Shown: one piece after another, positions 10,066 to 24,310 of the stretch
Position numbering within the stretch: position 1 is the stretch's first letter
Layout: every line of letters begins with the position of its first letter
NCBI GenBank assembly: GCA_022376465.1
Contig: JACDTU010000007.1
Span: forward strand, 620,001-684,000
Direction: 5' to 3'
DNA: 64,000 bases
Source: Cubamyces lactineus
Taxonomy: Eukaryota > Basidiomycota > Agaricomycetes > Polyporales > Polyporaceae
Translations under genes and position numbers: made by a program
The notes under the pieces: model-generated
The model's input: the letters and a program-made list of their open reading frames with translations, nothing else
Databases searched by the model: none
Told to the model about the DNA's origin: nothing

Positions 10066-12001
10066 AGCGCGCTGCAGGAAATCGGCCCAAGCGCAGATCT
10101 ATGTCTAAGGCTCCAAGCTGGGGCTGTTTTGCTTTACTTTTGCGGCGGGCGTCTGAACACCGCACCTAGGCGGAATAACAATCGGCCTCACAGCCTTAGT
10201 ACCAGTGCACAAGATCTCTGTATATGCATTGTCATCGGTATAATTGGTTGACAATACAAAAGCGCCAAAGCGTACACGTCGGAACAAATCTCAGGCGCGG
10301 TGCAGGGGACGGTCCCTGCGCATGTCATCAGCACGGACCTCCGTGATCAAAGGGAGACCAGCGCGGCTACGCACAATAGTCGTATTTGGCTTAGCTGTTC
10401 TTTCACGGTATGTTGGACGCGAGCTTGGAGAATCGGCTGCAGACGTGCGTTAATCGGTACGAATTCGAACCAGCCTTCACAGTGCAATGAGTTAGCTGTT
10501 AGATAACAAGTCTGATGTGGTGAGATTTTGTGAAACGACCCCAATGAATGGTTGGCGGGCGTAGAGCCGCCTGGGATCTTATCCTTTGTTCTCGCGCGGT
10601 TGTTGAAAGTATAGGTGAACTGGTGTTACCTTGTGAAGCTCCCGGTCTGTACCCTCTGTATAGCCTGAGTACTTGGTTGACGTGATAGTTTGACAAGCGT
10701 TAGTATTTGTGCTATACCTCATGTAGTCCATACATGCGTATTGTATCGATCTGCCTCCACCTTCGCGGTCGTAGAGCAGAGCCCAAAGCATCTTTGACGT
10801 ATTTATCGAGCCTTGCCGCCTCACAATAGTCTTCGGAGTTCGCGCGGGCCATAGCGTGGTAACGCTTCCGCTTGATGATAATTCGAGATTCTGGAGTGCT
10901 GGAAAATGGTCAAGGGCACAAATCGAGGACTAACCTAGTTTCCTTTCGTTGAATGCGGGTTGCTTGGCTTATTGTGGATTATAGAGGTCTTTCGAGCATG
11001 ATGGTACCGTACTCGGGAAGTTTGATATTAGGCGCCCATGTGAGCGCCGAGTGCACGGTGAAGCGCCAACGGTAAGTACACACTCGTCAAGGGACTCTGT
11101 CACTTACTAGTACAAGACATCATCGTTTCCGACTATCGACGCTCCATGATCTTCAGTCTCACCCTGGTTGCAAAAGATCACTTTGGGCCGCCTGGCTCGC
11201 CCAGGGGAAATGTGGCGGCCGTGAGTAAGCGAGTACCTCCTATGGTTATCGCGCGTAAGCCTCGAGCACGACAAGAAGTTGACGCAACACATGGGCAGCC
11301 GCTTGGTTACTGGGCCCCTTGCGGAGAAGCCCTCCACGGCGAAATCGTTAGGTTCTGATTCTCCCATAGGTTCGTCGCGATCATATGGCTGGTACTCTAG
11401 ATTACTAGATGGGTCCCCTTCCATCTGTCGTGATCAATTCGACTTCTTCACTGTTCAGCTCGTGAGTCTCCCAGGCTAGCTCTTGTCTCCTCCTCGCCTC
11501 GGTGATAGGTGCTTCTGGATGCTCTTCGAATGCGAGTTGGTTTGGGTCCCATGTACCCGACTCAGGAAACCGATCCTGCTTGTACGACGTCATCCTTGCC
11601 CATTCGAAATCGGCCCCGACTGCGTCCTTGGAATCAGTCAGCTCGAACCGTCGCGACTTCTTGTATCGCACGAGTGACCTCTGAGTTCGACCAACGGATT
11701 CGCGCATCAGCTTCCGAACGATCTCTCTGGATCATATGGTCGGCGATTCCTCTCCGTTAAAGAGCTTCCATTCTAAATGCGTACGAGAGTGCGAATCACA
11801 TACGGGGCGATCAAGGTTCAGAGAACCACGGGCTACAGGCGACGCAGATCGTAACCGTGGGTGTGCCGCCTGGCAGCCGATCGAGCATACTATAAGGATG
11901 TACGCATTCGTGTGGTACGTTCCTTGATCCCTACCGTGACGTCCGTGTACTACCTGTTGACTGTCGCACCCGCCCAGCCCGGGTGTCGCTGCTAGTCCGG
12001 T
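10066..12001. other. Intergenic, no supported gene
   Basis: Nearly 2 kb without a recognised gene. The minus-strand frames at 11405-11707 and 11107-11424 look mildly protein-like (acidic, with WDPNQLAFEEHPEAP) but break into each other's frame near 11400 and match no family I know. Confidence 0.4.
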
Positions 12002-13494
12002 ATGGCTGGGTCAAGCAACGGCATGGTCATCCTTGATGACAGAAACCCGGAGATCGTATATTCCACGGGCTGGGGTTTCGATTGGGACCCGCTGGCTGCG
12101 TACAATTCTACTTTCCACCTTGCGGGGGCACAGGGGTTGTCGGCATCCCTGACGTACGTTGGTGCGCTTGAAACGTCATGTTCGTCGCATATCGCATGTC
12201 ACTGAGATGCCATCTCCGAGTCTAGGAACACAGGTCATAGTCAAGGGATGCGTCGGCACAGCTCCCGATCATGTAGCTGGGCAGGTGTTGGCGACGTACT
12301 CGGTGGATGGCAAGAGCTATGGCTCCACGAACGTCGACGATCTCACAGTGAGCTCAACCACCGTTCAGTTCTGCAATGCGACCCTCTTCGCTTCGCCCAC
12401 TCTTCCACACGGTCAACATCGCCTCGAGGTCACGACGAACAACATTGCGCCCAACGAGCTCTGGATAGATTCCTTCTCGTACATGTCTACGGACGTTTCT
12501 GTAGTATCGCAAGCGCTACAGTAAGCAGTATCTATTCTACATTGTGCCTCCACTGACACAGTCTCCCTAGCTCAACGGTTACAAGCGCTGCGGAACCTTC
12601 GACTCCCACGGCTACGGCTGGAGGTTCCCGGGGTTCTACAGCTACGGCCAGAGATTCACGGAGTCCTACGGCGACGACTGGGAAAGCCCCGAATCCCACG
12701 GATGTGGTGGGGGGAACCCTCGGTACTACGACTACGAGTGGGGAAACCCTGGGTCCTGCGACCAGTACAGATCCAGGCTCCTCTACCAGTGGATCGACCC
12801 ATCCTCATAGCTTCGGATCTATCATCGGAGGCTCTGCAGCGGCAGCTATCATAATTGTTCTGCTGGCGATACTCACCACCATCCTCTTGTTACGACGCAG
12901 GCTGACTCGACGCGAGTCGATTAGAGAGCGTACGTATCTCAAACGTCTCGTTATCTCGCTGCTCGGAACTGATCCCTTCCTTCTTCGCACATCCCAGTGC
13001 TCCGTAGCAGATCGAGCTCGCAGCTCACTTTCGCGTCGGATACCATGACATCACCTCTGATAGTATCTGCGGCCACCTTTCCGGAGAAGGCGTACATTCG
13101 TTCAGTGACTAGTATGACCTCCGCACCGGACGCGACATCCCATATGCCCTCACTGCCATCCCCAACAACGCCTTTGTCTGCCCTGGCCTCCCAGCTACGA
13201 CCCATGATACAACTGGACCAGCCTGACAACGGCTCTATGCCCCCGAGCCGACGTCACTCCAGAGAGCCCCCGACACGGACAAGCGGCAGGGGTGTGTCCT
13301 TTGCGTCATCGTTGAACCCACCATATACGTGGAAGGACTGGCCGCTGGAGGGTGGTGCTAGCCAGGGCGGCGTGATGCGGAACGTCACCACGCCTGATAT
13401 GTCCGATTCGGAGGCGAGGTCGAGCGTGGTGAGGTACAGTAACTTGACTAGCGGGCCTCCGTCGTATACCTCTCTCCCTACTCAATGTGACTAG
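12002..13494 (+). CDS. Single-pass membrane protein with galactose-binding-like ectodomain
   Basis: Exons 12002-12161, 12226-12520, 12571-12929 and 12998-13494 encode 436 residues. The first intron uses the phase-1 GTGCGC donor, which restores the expected SLTYVGTQVIVKG strand. The N-terminal 150 residues follow a pattern common in agaricomycete surface proteins: DDRNPEIVYSTGW, YNSTFHLA, TQVIVKGCVG, ATYSVDGKSYGS. This suggests a beta-sandwich of galactose-binding-like fold. A Ser/Thr/Pro-rich, probably O-glycosylated stalk follows, then one membrane helix (GSAAAAIIIVLLAILTTILLL) with a basic stop-transfer RRRLTRR, and a long Ser/Pro-rich cytoplasmic tail. No cleavable signal peptide is evident at this start, as is usual for the family. 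The ligand is unknown. Confidence 0.8.
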
Positions 13495-14864
13495 ACTTGA
13501 CAAGATGGGGTACTCGGGGACTGCTGGTCGATACAGACTATTGAACTAGTCGCTGCGGGTTCCCAAGTGTGATACACCAGGACGTTACAAGCCTCGTAAC
13601 CGCCAATGAGTTCGGCTACGGGTAGAGCTCGAGAGCGCGTAGCTGAGCTATATAACGCGCAGACTCATCGGCACGATGAGAGAGCTGGGTCAGTACTGTG
13701 CGCCATAGCTTACGGCGATGTTGCGGACTCGGACGTTGTCGCTAGTGATAAGATAAAAGCGAGAGCGTGCTTCAGATAAGCCGGTCACTTCTACCATGGG
13801 GGTCCGTGGCTGTGCGACATTGCATTGTACTTGCGTGACAATGTTTCAGGTTCAGCACGTTCATACTTACTAGAGGGAAATGAGCAGAGCTCTAGCGAAG
13901 CATTCTTTCTATGATTCACTCCTTCACAACTGAGATGAAAGCAGCACGTTAACGTCAAAACGCTGTCTATTTTACGATACAGGATTTCGAAGACCGGTGA
14001 TTCATCGCCTACTCCGTTTCTGTTCTTTGTGCCCCGTTCACGGGGACACACCGTCGTCCGAACATTGTGGGTCGTCGCGCGAGGGCGCTAGGTACCCAAG
14101 GATGAGCCAACTCCTTCGGGATGACGATTGCTCGGGTTATCATGAGCCGAGCGGGACTTGAAATCCAGAGCATTAGGGATGTCTGTGCGCGTCGAGTTTC
14201 CGGAGGCTTGCCGGGAACGGATTTATGACCTTGACGTACAACGCATGCGATGGCTTCGCCGCATTGCGACGCGTGCATTGCGGCCGCACGGCGGGGAGGC
14301 GTACGTGGGATTGGTGTGTGGGCTGTAGACAGAGTCAGCTACTCCGAAATGTGAGGGAGATGAGTGTGTAGACGCACCATAATTCATCCCCAATAGGATG
14401 CCGTTGAATCTTGGATTCGGCGAGCTTGCTGAACGGAAAATCGGGGAGCGGGCATAGGTGATAGTGTCGTAACCGAAGAGGTTGCCGTTGAACCGAGGGC
14501 ACCTGGAAGTTGACGCATGCGGAGTCTGGGTATTAAGGCCGGCTGGAAGAACGGACGGACGAGCGAGCGCACGGTGGATGACCTCTGTCGTTGTCGAGGG
14601 TAGTGCCCTGCGAGCCTCCGCAGACCAACCCATTTCCCAGCGAGTTCCACGTTCTTGAGACCCGAAAATCACTCCGCCGGCCGCGGGTGCGTGAGCCGCG
14701 CGCTCAGGCGTTGGCCTTTAAGCTCGAAGTCCGACACCAAACGCTAGGCTCCAAGGTCGCTGCGACTTTCAGCATGACTCGTGTGTCGTCTTGCTCACTG
14801 TCGCTCCTTCTCAGCGGTGCGGGGGTCTGTCGACATAGCCCGACGATGGAGGGCGGGTAATGCT
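13495..14864. other. Intergenic, no gene seen
   Basis: No reading frame with family features or plausible splicing was found on either strand. Confidence 0.45.
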
Positions 14865-15150
14865 GGGGATACAATGTTGGTCTGAGAGGTTTATCTATCT
14901 GCTGTGATTGGGGAGCGTGCCGCTGGGGGCACGGCTCTGTAGGGTCTCGCATGACGGCGAGTGGGTGAAGAGTGTTTAGCGGGTTCCGATGGGAGGAATG
15001 AAGGATGATGAGGGGAGGAGAAGGGCGGAGAGAGGCGAGGGGCTGGTGAGGACTGAGGGGGGAGGACGAGAGGGGCTTTATAGGATACCCTCGACAAGAC
15101 ACGTGGTAGGGAGAGCCCCATAGCTTTGAGCCACGGTGTATTGTACGTGT
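14865..15150 (-). repeat. Dispersed repeat, copy B (with TATA and short ORF)
   Basis: Second copy of the element at 9776-10060. Same order: the identical 27-nt block, GGGTCTCGCAT (14942-14952), purine-rich runs, a TATA-like box (TATAAA on the minus strand near 15077-15083) and an upstream tail. The minus-strand open frame 14704-14952 (82 codons) again begins MRDP and carries PLRPTLYP. Its C-terminal half is unrelated to that of copy A. Divergence between the copies is considerable, so this is an old duplication. Confidence 0.65.
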
Positions 15151-16360
15151 TGACGGATTGGTCGGACAATGAGTTCAGACATAGCTAGGCATGGCTATGC
15201 CCGTCTCTCCCCAAGCTCGCGAATATGATCGCGGGCGCGTGTCCAAGCCGCCGAAGCCATGGCGTGGCGCCTTTGTCCTCTCCTGCGGAGAACAGGCTAT
15301 GCCCGCCCGGCAGGGCTATGGCGCATAGATCGTGGAGCCGAACGATTGAACTATGGGCAGTGTGCCGGAGCATTATTGTTAGCGTATCGCCTCGATAACA
15401 ATGCTCGACGTACCTGTGACTACGTGTTAACGTGTTACTATAGAAGGGTTGATGGCGCATGGTGGCTAATACGATTCGGAACACAAATGCAGCCGAGTCC
15501 TTGTTTAAACCTCCAGCGTTTACGTCTAGAAGACAGGGTCGTTCCGCGTCGATTCACCTGCGTCTTCAGCCCATATTCTCCTCGATGATAGTATTTTTGG
15601 GTGTGCGCCACGGGTCCATGAGCCCTTAGCGGACCGCCCGCTATTCTAGCTTCCAGCATGGGCGTAACCTGCGTGTACTTGATCCGTGCCACTTCAGTTT
15701 GGGGAGCACCGACGTTTTTGCTAGATGCCGGGTAGTGTGTCTCCGCAATACGACACAGATAATGTGACCTATTGATGATGTCCATAGCAAAATGCATGCC
15801 CCTCCCACCAGCTGTAGTGCACCGGGGCCCAGAGTATTGAATACGACTCGGAGCTTTCCTAGAGGTTTGCGCAAGCCATAGCGTAGCGAGACTGGTCTTG
15901 TAACCGACATCAGCGAAGGAGCTCTAGCACGTTGAAAAGCCCATGGAATAAAGGGCTGACCCTCGGAGCGTAGGATGCAAAATGCTTGTTCTAGGGTACA
16001 TCATGGATCAATATGATTGAAGTGGCAGGTAAGCCGTAGCGCCCAGGTCTTTTAGTAAGCGCCCGTGATGCTCGTCCGGGATGGGCATTGATGACATCAT
16101 AGGTACCTTCGCAGGCAGCAGGCGCACTGCACGAGTCGAGGGACGGGCAGGGCAGACGCTTTCACTTCGTTCTACTGCACCGGATAGATCGCTAGAAGCC
16201 TGCGCTTTATACGCTCTCCTTTCCACGCCGGGTTCTGTTTACTCACGACGCTTGTGCTCATATACCACCAGTAATCTGACCGACTGACGTGTTCCCTTCT
16301 GCCCATCACCGCCCAAAGTGCCTGACACGACCTCCTCCCCTCTACGCGCTCTTTCCGCTC
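15151..16360. other. Intergenic, promoter side of the cation transporter
   Basis: No supported gene. Minus-strand frames near 15641-15910 contain a hydrophobic stretch but lack any family pattern. Confidence 0.4.
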
Positions 16361-18569
16361 ATGCTCAGACGCTCTCCTATATCACCTCGGGTACACCTCT
16401 GCTCGCCTTCTAGCCTCCCTAGAGCCTTTGTCTACTCTCCTGGTCTCTCCTCAAACACACCCAGTCGGTCCCGGTTTACCCGAATTATATCCTCCGCTGC
16501 GCGCGCGTTCTCACAATCAACCGCGACAACTTGCCCCAGGCCTTCATCTTGGCACACCAACGGCATCCTCTCCGCTCCGCCCTCACTATCCCACTCTGCT
16601 ATACCACCAATACACATGTCGACGTTGACGGCGCGTCGCCCCCTCTCTACTCAGTCAAAGGGCAAAGAGACGGAACACCCCGACCACTCGCACGACCATG
16701 CTCACGACCACGACCACGCCTCACATTCTCACTCACACTCTCACTCTCACGGCCTCTTCAGCACTCTAGTGCATACCCATGATCACGCTGAGGACGGGCA
16801 TACGAAGGACCCAGAGAAAATCGTTCAGGCGCTCCAGGGCCAAGGTGAGTACCGCGTCGGTCCATTCAACCTCTCGGGTTCTCGCGCGGTCCTCTTTTCG
16901 CCCGACCGCCTGCAAAGTCAGAAACAACAGAGTGGGCTAGAGTGAGGCCCTGAACCTGTAACATCGGTTGCAACACCGCGATGACGCAGAATGCACTAAG
17001 CTACAATATCACCAGCTATTGTAGCTCAAGTGCACTCGGCTTACCGTGGTAATCCCCGTGTTGTGTGCTACAATGCCTGAGATGGTCACAATGACTTCAC
17101 TAGGACTGTTTTCGCTGCTCCCTTGTTACCAGTTAGGTATATGCGCCAGAACGTCCTCGTCACGCGATGGCCCCCTCATTGCAGGCTGAGTATACGGGAG
17201 GGTACATTGAGGTTGTAAATGGCAGCTGGTTATCCTGCGAATACTTTACATGCTGTCCCAGAAGTATGGTTCTAACTCTAGCCTTAGGTGATAGGGGAAG
17301 TAGGATCACCTTGATTGGCCTGGCGTCGAACGTCGTCCTCACTGGCGCAAAGGGCGCCGCAGGCTGGTACATGAACTCTGCCGCACTCCTCGCTGATGCC
17401 GGACATTGTGCGGGCGGTACGTCTCTCCCTCAACGCGTCCATTCGTTCAGGCCTTGACTTGTCCCGGACGCGTAGATCTCGTCGGGGACTTCATCACGCT
17501 CTTCAGCTGGCGGCTCTCGCGCAAGCCGCCGTCGGACAGGTACCCATACGGGTACGGCAAGTTCGAAGTGCTCGGCACGACCCTCGTCTCCATCCTCCTC
17601 ACCGGCGGCGCGCTCGGCATCGGCCTGCACTCCTACCAGCTCCTCCTCGAAACGCTCTCCGCGGCAGCCGCGGGTATGGGCCCCGGGGCGCTGCACGACG
17701 CCCTCGCCCGCGTCGTGGACGTCGCGCACGCGGTGCCTGCGGTCGTCTCGGAGCACGCGCACGTACACGCTCACTCGCATGGCGGACATGGAGGCGCGGG
17801 CGCGCTCGACCCGAACGCGGCGTGGTTCGCGGGCGTGAGCGTGGTGGCGAAGGAGTGGCTGTATCGCGCGACGAAGCGCGTCGCGGATGAGGAGCGGAGC
17901 CCGGTCTTGCTCGCGAACGCGGTGCACCATAGGAGCGACGGGTTTGGGAGCGCTGTTGCGCTCGTGGCGATCTTGGGCAACTGGTGGTTCCCGCACCTCG
18001 CACTGGACCCGATTGGCGGTACGTGTCAAATTGCCGTAGAGACAGCCAGAGTGCCGTACGCAGCGCAGCACGTCTCCGCACTCAGAGGCGGCGGCTGTAC
18101 ACGCGCATATATGCACTCGGGATGAGAGTTTACTGACGAACGATGCTTTCGTGTAGGTCTGATCGTGTCCATACTCATATTCAAGCAAGGCTGGTCGCTG
18201 CTCGTCACCGCCTTCCGGCAACTAACAGACGCAGGCGTCTCCCCGCGCACCAAAGCCGCTCTCCTCGCCGCGCTCCGCCCTCTCATCTCCCCCTCCTCCT
18301 CCCTTTCACCATCATCATCATCCTCCGACTCGGCAGCTGCAGGATCCGCGCAGCCAGCAGCCCCGCTCCTGGACATCGCCGACCTGCGAGCGATGCGCAC
18401 GGGCGCGAACATGTTCGTCGACGTCGTCGCGCACGTCCCTGCGGGGCTGAGCGTCGTGGAGGCGGTCGAGGTCGAGGACCGGATTAAGAGCGCGCTCGTG
18501 GAGGCGCGAAGGGACGTGAAGGAGGTCAGGGTGAGGTTCAAGCCTGTCGAAGGGGAGGAAGGGAAGTGA
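16361..18569 (+). CDS. Mitochondrial-type cation diffusion facilitator (Mmt1/2-like)
   Basis: Exons 16361-16844, 17288-17416, 17476-18018 and 18157-18569 encode 522 residues. The N-terminus (about 1-60) is Arg/Ser-rich and acid-free, like a mitochondrial presequence. A histidine-rich stretch follows (residues 106-142, HDHAHDHDH and repeated HS). The CDF core begins RITLIGLASNVVLTGAKGA. It holds the metal-site pairs LLADAGHCAGD (HxxxD) and NAVHHRSDGFGS (HxxxD), the DRYPYGYGKFE signature, and a C-terminal cytosolic-type domain (NMFVDVVAHVP to VRFKP). A second His-rich loop (HVHAHSHGGH) sits mid-protein. The yeast relatives Mmt1 and Mmt2 export mitochondrial iron; the metal here is not provable from sequence. 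Intron 1 is 443 nt, far longer than its neighbours. Confidence 0.92.
16999..17026. repeat. Perfect inverted repeat inside the 443-nt intron
   Basis: Arms AGCTACAAT (16999-17007) and ATTGTAGCT (17018-17026) are exact reverse complements, separated by 10 nt. TGCTACAATG recurs nearby at about 17067-17076. This could be an RNA hairpin or a relic of a small insertion; neither is established. Confidence 0.75.
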
Positions 18570-21174
<2,605 letters not shown>

Positions 21175-21848
21175 ATTTTCCTATGCACGTATGGATTTTT
21201 GAACATGGTCGTTATCGAGCAGAGCTCTCCTTTCTTTGGGGTTTTCTATGGTCGTTTGAGTAGTATCACCGGCTTGGTATCGCTGTGCAATGATATATGG
21301 TATTTGCCACATCGCGATCACGTGAGCGCGTTGTCCAAGTAGAAGACAATCCCCCAAGGGCCTCAACGACTACTGTCCGAGGCCTAGTACGGTAAGCATG
21401 CCAGTGAGCCACCGCGCATTCTCTTACTCGTAGCATGTTAGCAACATGTGAGTTCGAATCGTTTTCTTTGCGTGACTGTAGTGGCTACGGACACCGCTAT
21501 GTAATGTGCTAATTGGGTTCAAGTCATCACCGTTTCTACAAGTTCGCGACAGAGGCCTACTGGCGGGTGACGGATTGACACGCGGGGTAACTTGAACTCC
21601 AAGTACTGCATTGCAGTTGAGGCCGGAGAAGGGTACAAAAGAGGTATGCATATAAGCAGGAGTAGATCCAATCCGAGAGAGCGTAACCATTCATCTGCTG
21701 ACAGAAGGTAAAAGCCAGGCCGTGGACATTCTATAGAGCCTCGATCGCTGCAAAAATGACTGAACCTGAACTTGAAGAGATACTTCCGAGCCAACGCGAA
21801 AATACCACAAACCAATCCATACCAGGGTGCGTAGGTTCCGTAACCTCA
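21175..21848. other. Convergent 3' intergenic region
   Basis: Separates the peroxidase stop codon from the stop codon of the minus-strand P450. No gene is supported. A GTTCGAATC near 21446-21454 resembles a tRNA T-loop but is not flanked by a tRNA fold. Confidence 0.5.
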
Positions 21849-24224
21849 TCACTCGAGGAGCTCGACACGGAGACGCATAGCGGTTCCGAGCTCGGGTTTG
21901 CCGCGAATGATGGCAATCATGTTGCTGCTAGACGGCGCGCGTTGGAGTTCCGGCTTCTTGGGGTCGTACCCATCGGGAAGACTGAACTGGAACGACCCGA
22001 GGAGCTCAGTGCATAGGGCTTGCATCTCGATAACCATGTTGAGCGGTGATGATGGGTGAGCAACGTCCACCTGGGAAGGCCTAGCATACTTACGAAAAGC
22101 GCCATCCAATGCATGCGCGGGTACCAGCGGCTGAATGAGCCGTGTCAGTTGGGATGGACGGGGAAAGCATGGGGATAAATCTTACAGAACGTCATCCTGA
22201 AAGGCGGCGAGTCAGCAAAGACGAACGGGATACGAGGCCTTCGTGACTTACAAATTAGCAAATACGCCGACAAAGGTTTGCTTCCCGCCATCGAGACGCG
22301 TGAACCTGTCCGGGTTCCACTCATGGGAATCTTCGCCCCACACCTGAGGAATCCTAGAAGCGGCATAAGTGAGCACGTGTCCTTGACCCTATGCTTCATC
22401 GCACATACCGGTTGTAGGTAGCCAAGGAGGTATAGACAACCTGTCCTTTGCGGATCGGCACTTCGTTGACCGTCTCGCCGGATTTCGTGGTGGCAGGGAA
22501 TGCGAGAGGTAGGACGTCATCATGGGTCGCGACGCGAGGAAGGCTGGCCGCAATAGGGTGCACACGCAGAGTTTCCTGAACGGAGAGCAGGGTATTTCAG
22601 CAGGTGAGGCACTTTCCCGATCCAACGGCTGCATACCTTGATCGCGTTCATGCAAACCGGCATTGCGTCGAGGTCTTCCAGGGTGAACTCGACGCCGCCG
22701 CGCTCGAGGATGCGGGCGCGTGTTTCCAAGACTTCCTGGCGCATCCGGGCCTGATACTCGGGGTGCCGAGCCACTTCGTACAGGAGGTAAGAGAACGTAG
22801 TCGCGGTCGTCTCGTGCCCGGCGAGCGTGAGCGTGTACATCTGGGCCAAGAGCTCCTCGTCACTCAAGCGAGTCTTCGGATCCGAAGACTCGTTCGCCTT
22901 GACTGCAGTCGGGGTATTAGGTGATAACGTGCGACGGCCGAAGGAGGATCGACGTACTGAGGATGCTCAAGACATCTTTACCGTCGGTCCGCTTTTCGGC
23001 GTCGGCTTCTGGCCTTTTCTCCCGCAGGATTTCTCTCCCGTATTTGGTGAATAGGTTGCTGACGCCGCGGAGATGGTTGAAGGGCTGGGCAGGGATGTAC
23101 TTGAACAGCTTCAGGATAGGCTCGGGGATGTAGTCCCAGGTGGCGCGGAAGAGCATCGTAGATACCGGAAGCATATAGCCAACTTCCTTGCTGTAGAAAG
23201 TTGTGAGAGGTACGCCTATGAATCGGAGGTCTAAGGGCTTACAAGATTCCGTGATAGGCCTGCGCGAGAGGACTGTCAGAGTCGTCGTCCAAGCCTTTGT
23301 AGTCGTAGTCGAACGCCGCTGAAAAGAAACCGTTAGCTAAAATGAAGACCGTTGACGTAGGGACAAATACCTTGCCCGATGATATCCAAGGCAGCGCGGG
23401 AGATCCAGTCATCGACCCTGAGGACACTGGGTCCCGTCGCCGATAGCTTAGTCTTCCACTTATCTGAGAGCTGTGAGAACAATATACGAGTCAGACCAGA
23501 GCAGAGATTTTGATGTGATTGGCGGCGAGCGCACCCTCTGCACCGTGGCCTGGAACATTGGCAGGAAAGACCTCAACTGAGCCGCGCTGAAGGCCGGGTT
23601 CATGATCTTGCGGTGACGCTGATGATCCGCATCTTCGAGGGTCGTTTAACATCATGACCGATATGGGCATGCGAGCCGATAACTTACTTTGAACCCAGGC
23701 GATGTTGGGTCCGGCCATAATGTAGCTGATGTGATTCTGCGAAGGCTCCTTCGCATAACCGTAGCCTGACTTGTGGAAAATATGTTGCAGTGCCTGCCGG
23801 GACGTCAGTTGTGTGCAACGCTCGAGAGTGGAGATGTAGTACGAGCGTACCTTCGGATCGGCAGTCATCAGAGCATCATGCTAAAAACAAGACATATCAG
23901 TGAGGCTATAGCGATTGTCGAGTATCGAGTAAACTTACACCGAAGGGTGCGCGGACCTTCCAGGTAGGGCCGTACTCCTTCAACCATGTAAACTCGAGGT
24001 CACCCACTTCTTCCTGACGACTGAGGTCATATTCGTGGCCTCGACGAAATGCTGTCAGCCGCGAAGGTATCGGATATGCATAGGAGCGCACCAAGTAGAA
24101 TTGATCGGCTAGAGGGCCCCTTAAGGTCACCGATAGAGGTACCCTTACGGCGTCTTAAGAGAGCGACGACAAGGGAAATCAGCCCGAGGCCCAACAGTGC
24201 CGGGAGCGGGATAGCAGAAATCAT
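21849..24224 (-). CDS. Cytochrome P450, gene 1 (last splice site abnormal)
   Basis: Fourteen exons on the minus strand: 24092-24224, 23939-24051, 23851-23880, 23688-23793, 23535-23632, 23371-23470, 23243-23318, 22958-23190, 22637-22902, 22409-22575, 22252-22353, 22186-22196, 22094-22130 and, by homology, 21849-22035. This gives 552 residues. An N-terminal membrane anchor (LLGLGLISLVVALLRRR) is followed by HEYDLSRQEEVGDLEF. Later come RHRKIMNPAFS, the I-helix AGHETTA, the K-helix ETLR and the heme loop FSAGTRACIGWRF. Exon 2 could instead start at 24039, giving LLGHEYD as in gene 2. Exon 12 is only 11 nt. The final intron (22036-22093) has a good GTAAGT donor but no AG acceptor in the right phase. 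The gene may therefore be impaired, losing about 60 residues after the heme loop. I do not assign a CYP family. Confidence 0.9.
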
Positions 24225-24304
24225 CGCCAAGCGTCAGCAGGAAGTACTTGGTAAGAGGCGAGTTGGGGGAATGCCTGCCTTCCCGCTCACAGGAGGGCGG
24301 GGGT

Positions 24305-24310
24305 TATATA
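24305..24310 (-). promoter_or_regulatory. TATA box of P450 gene 1
   Basis: TATATA 81 bp upstream of the start codon of the minus-strand P450. Confidence 0.55.

Noticed and set aside
11107..11707. Two overlapping minus-strand frames that look faintly protein-like
   Set aside because: They switch frame near 11400 without a splice site and match no known family; too weak to call a gene.
17430..18221. 263-codon minus-strand frame opposite the cation transporter
   Set aside because: Antisense shadow of biased codons; the plus strand shows the complete CDF fold with good splice sites.
21446..21454. tRNA T-loop-like GTTCGAATC
   Set aside because: The flanking bases do not pair as a T-stem and no A-box or acceptor stem is present.
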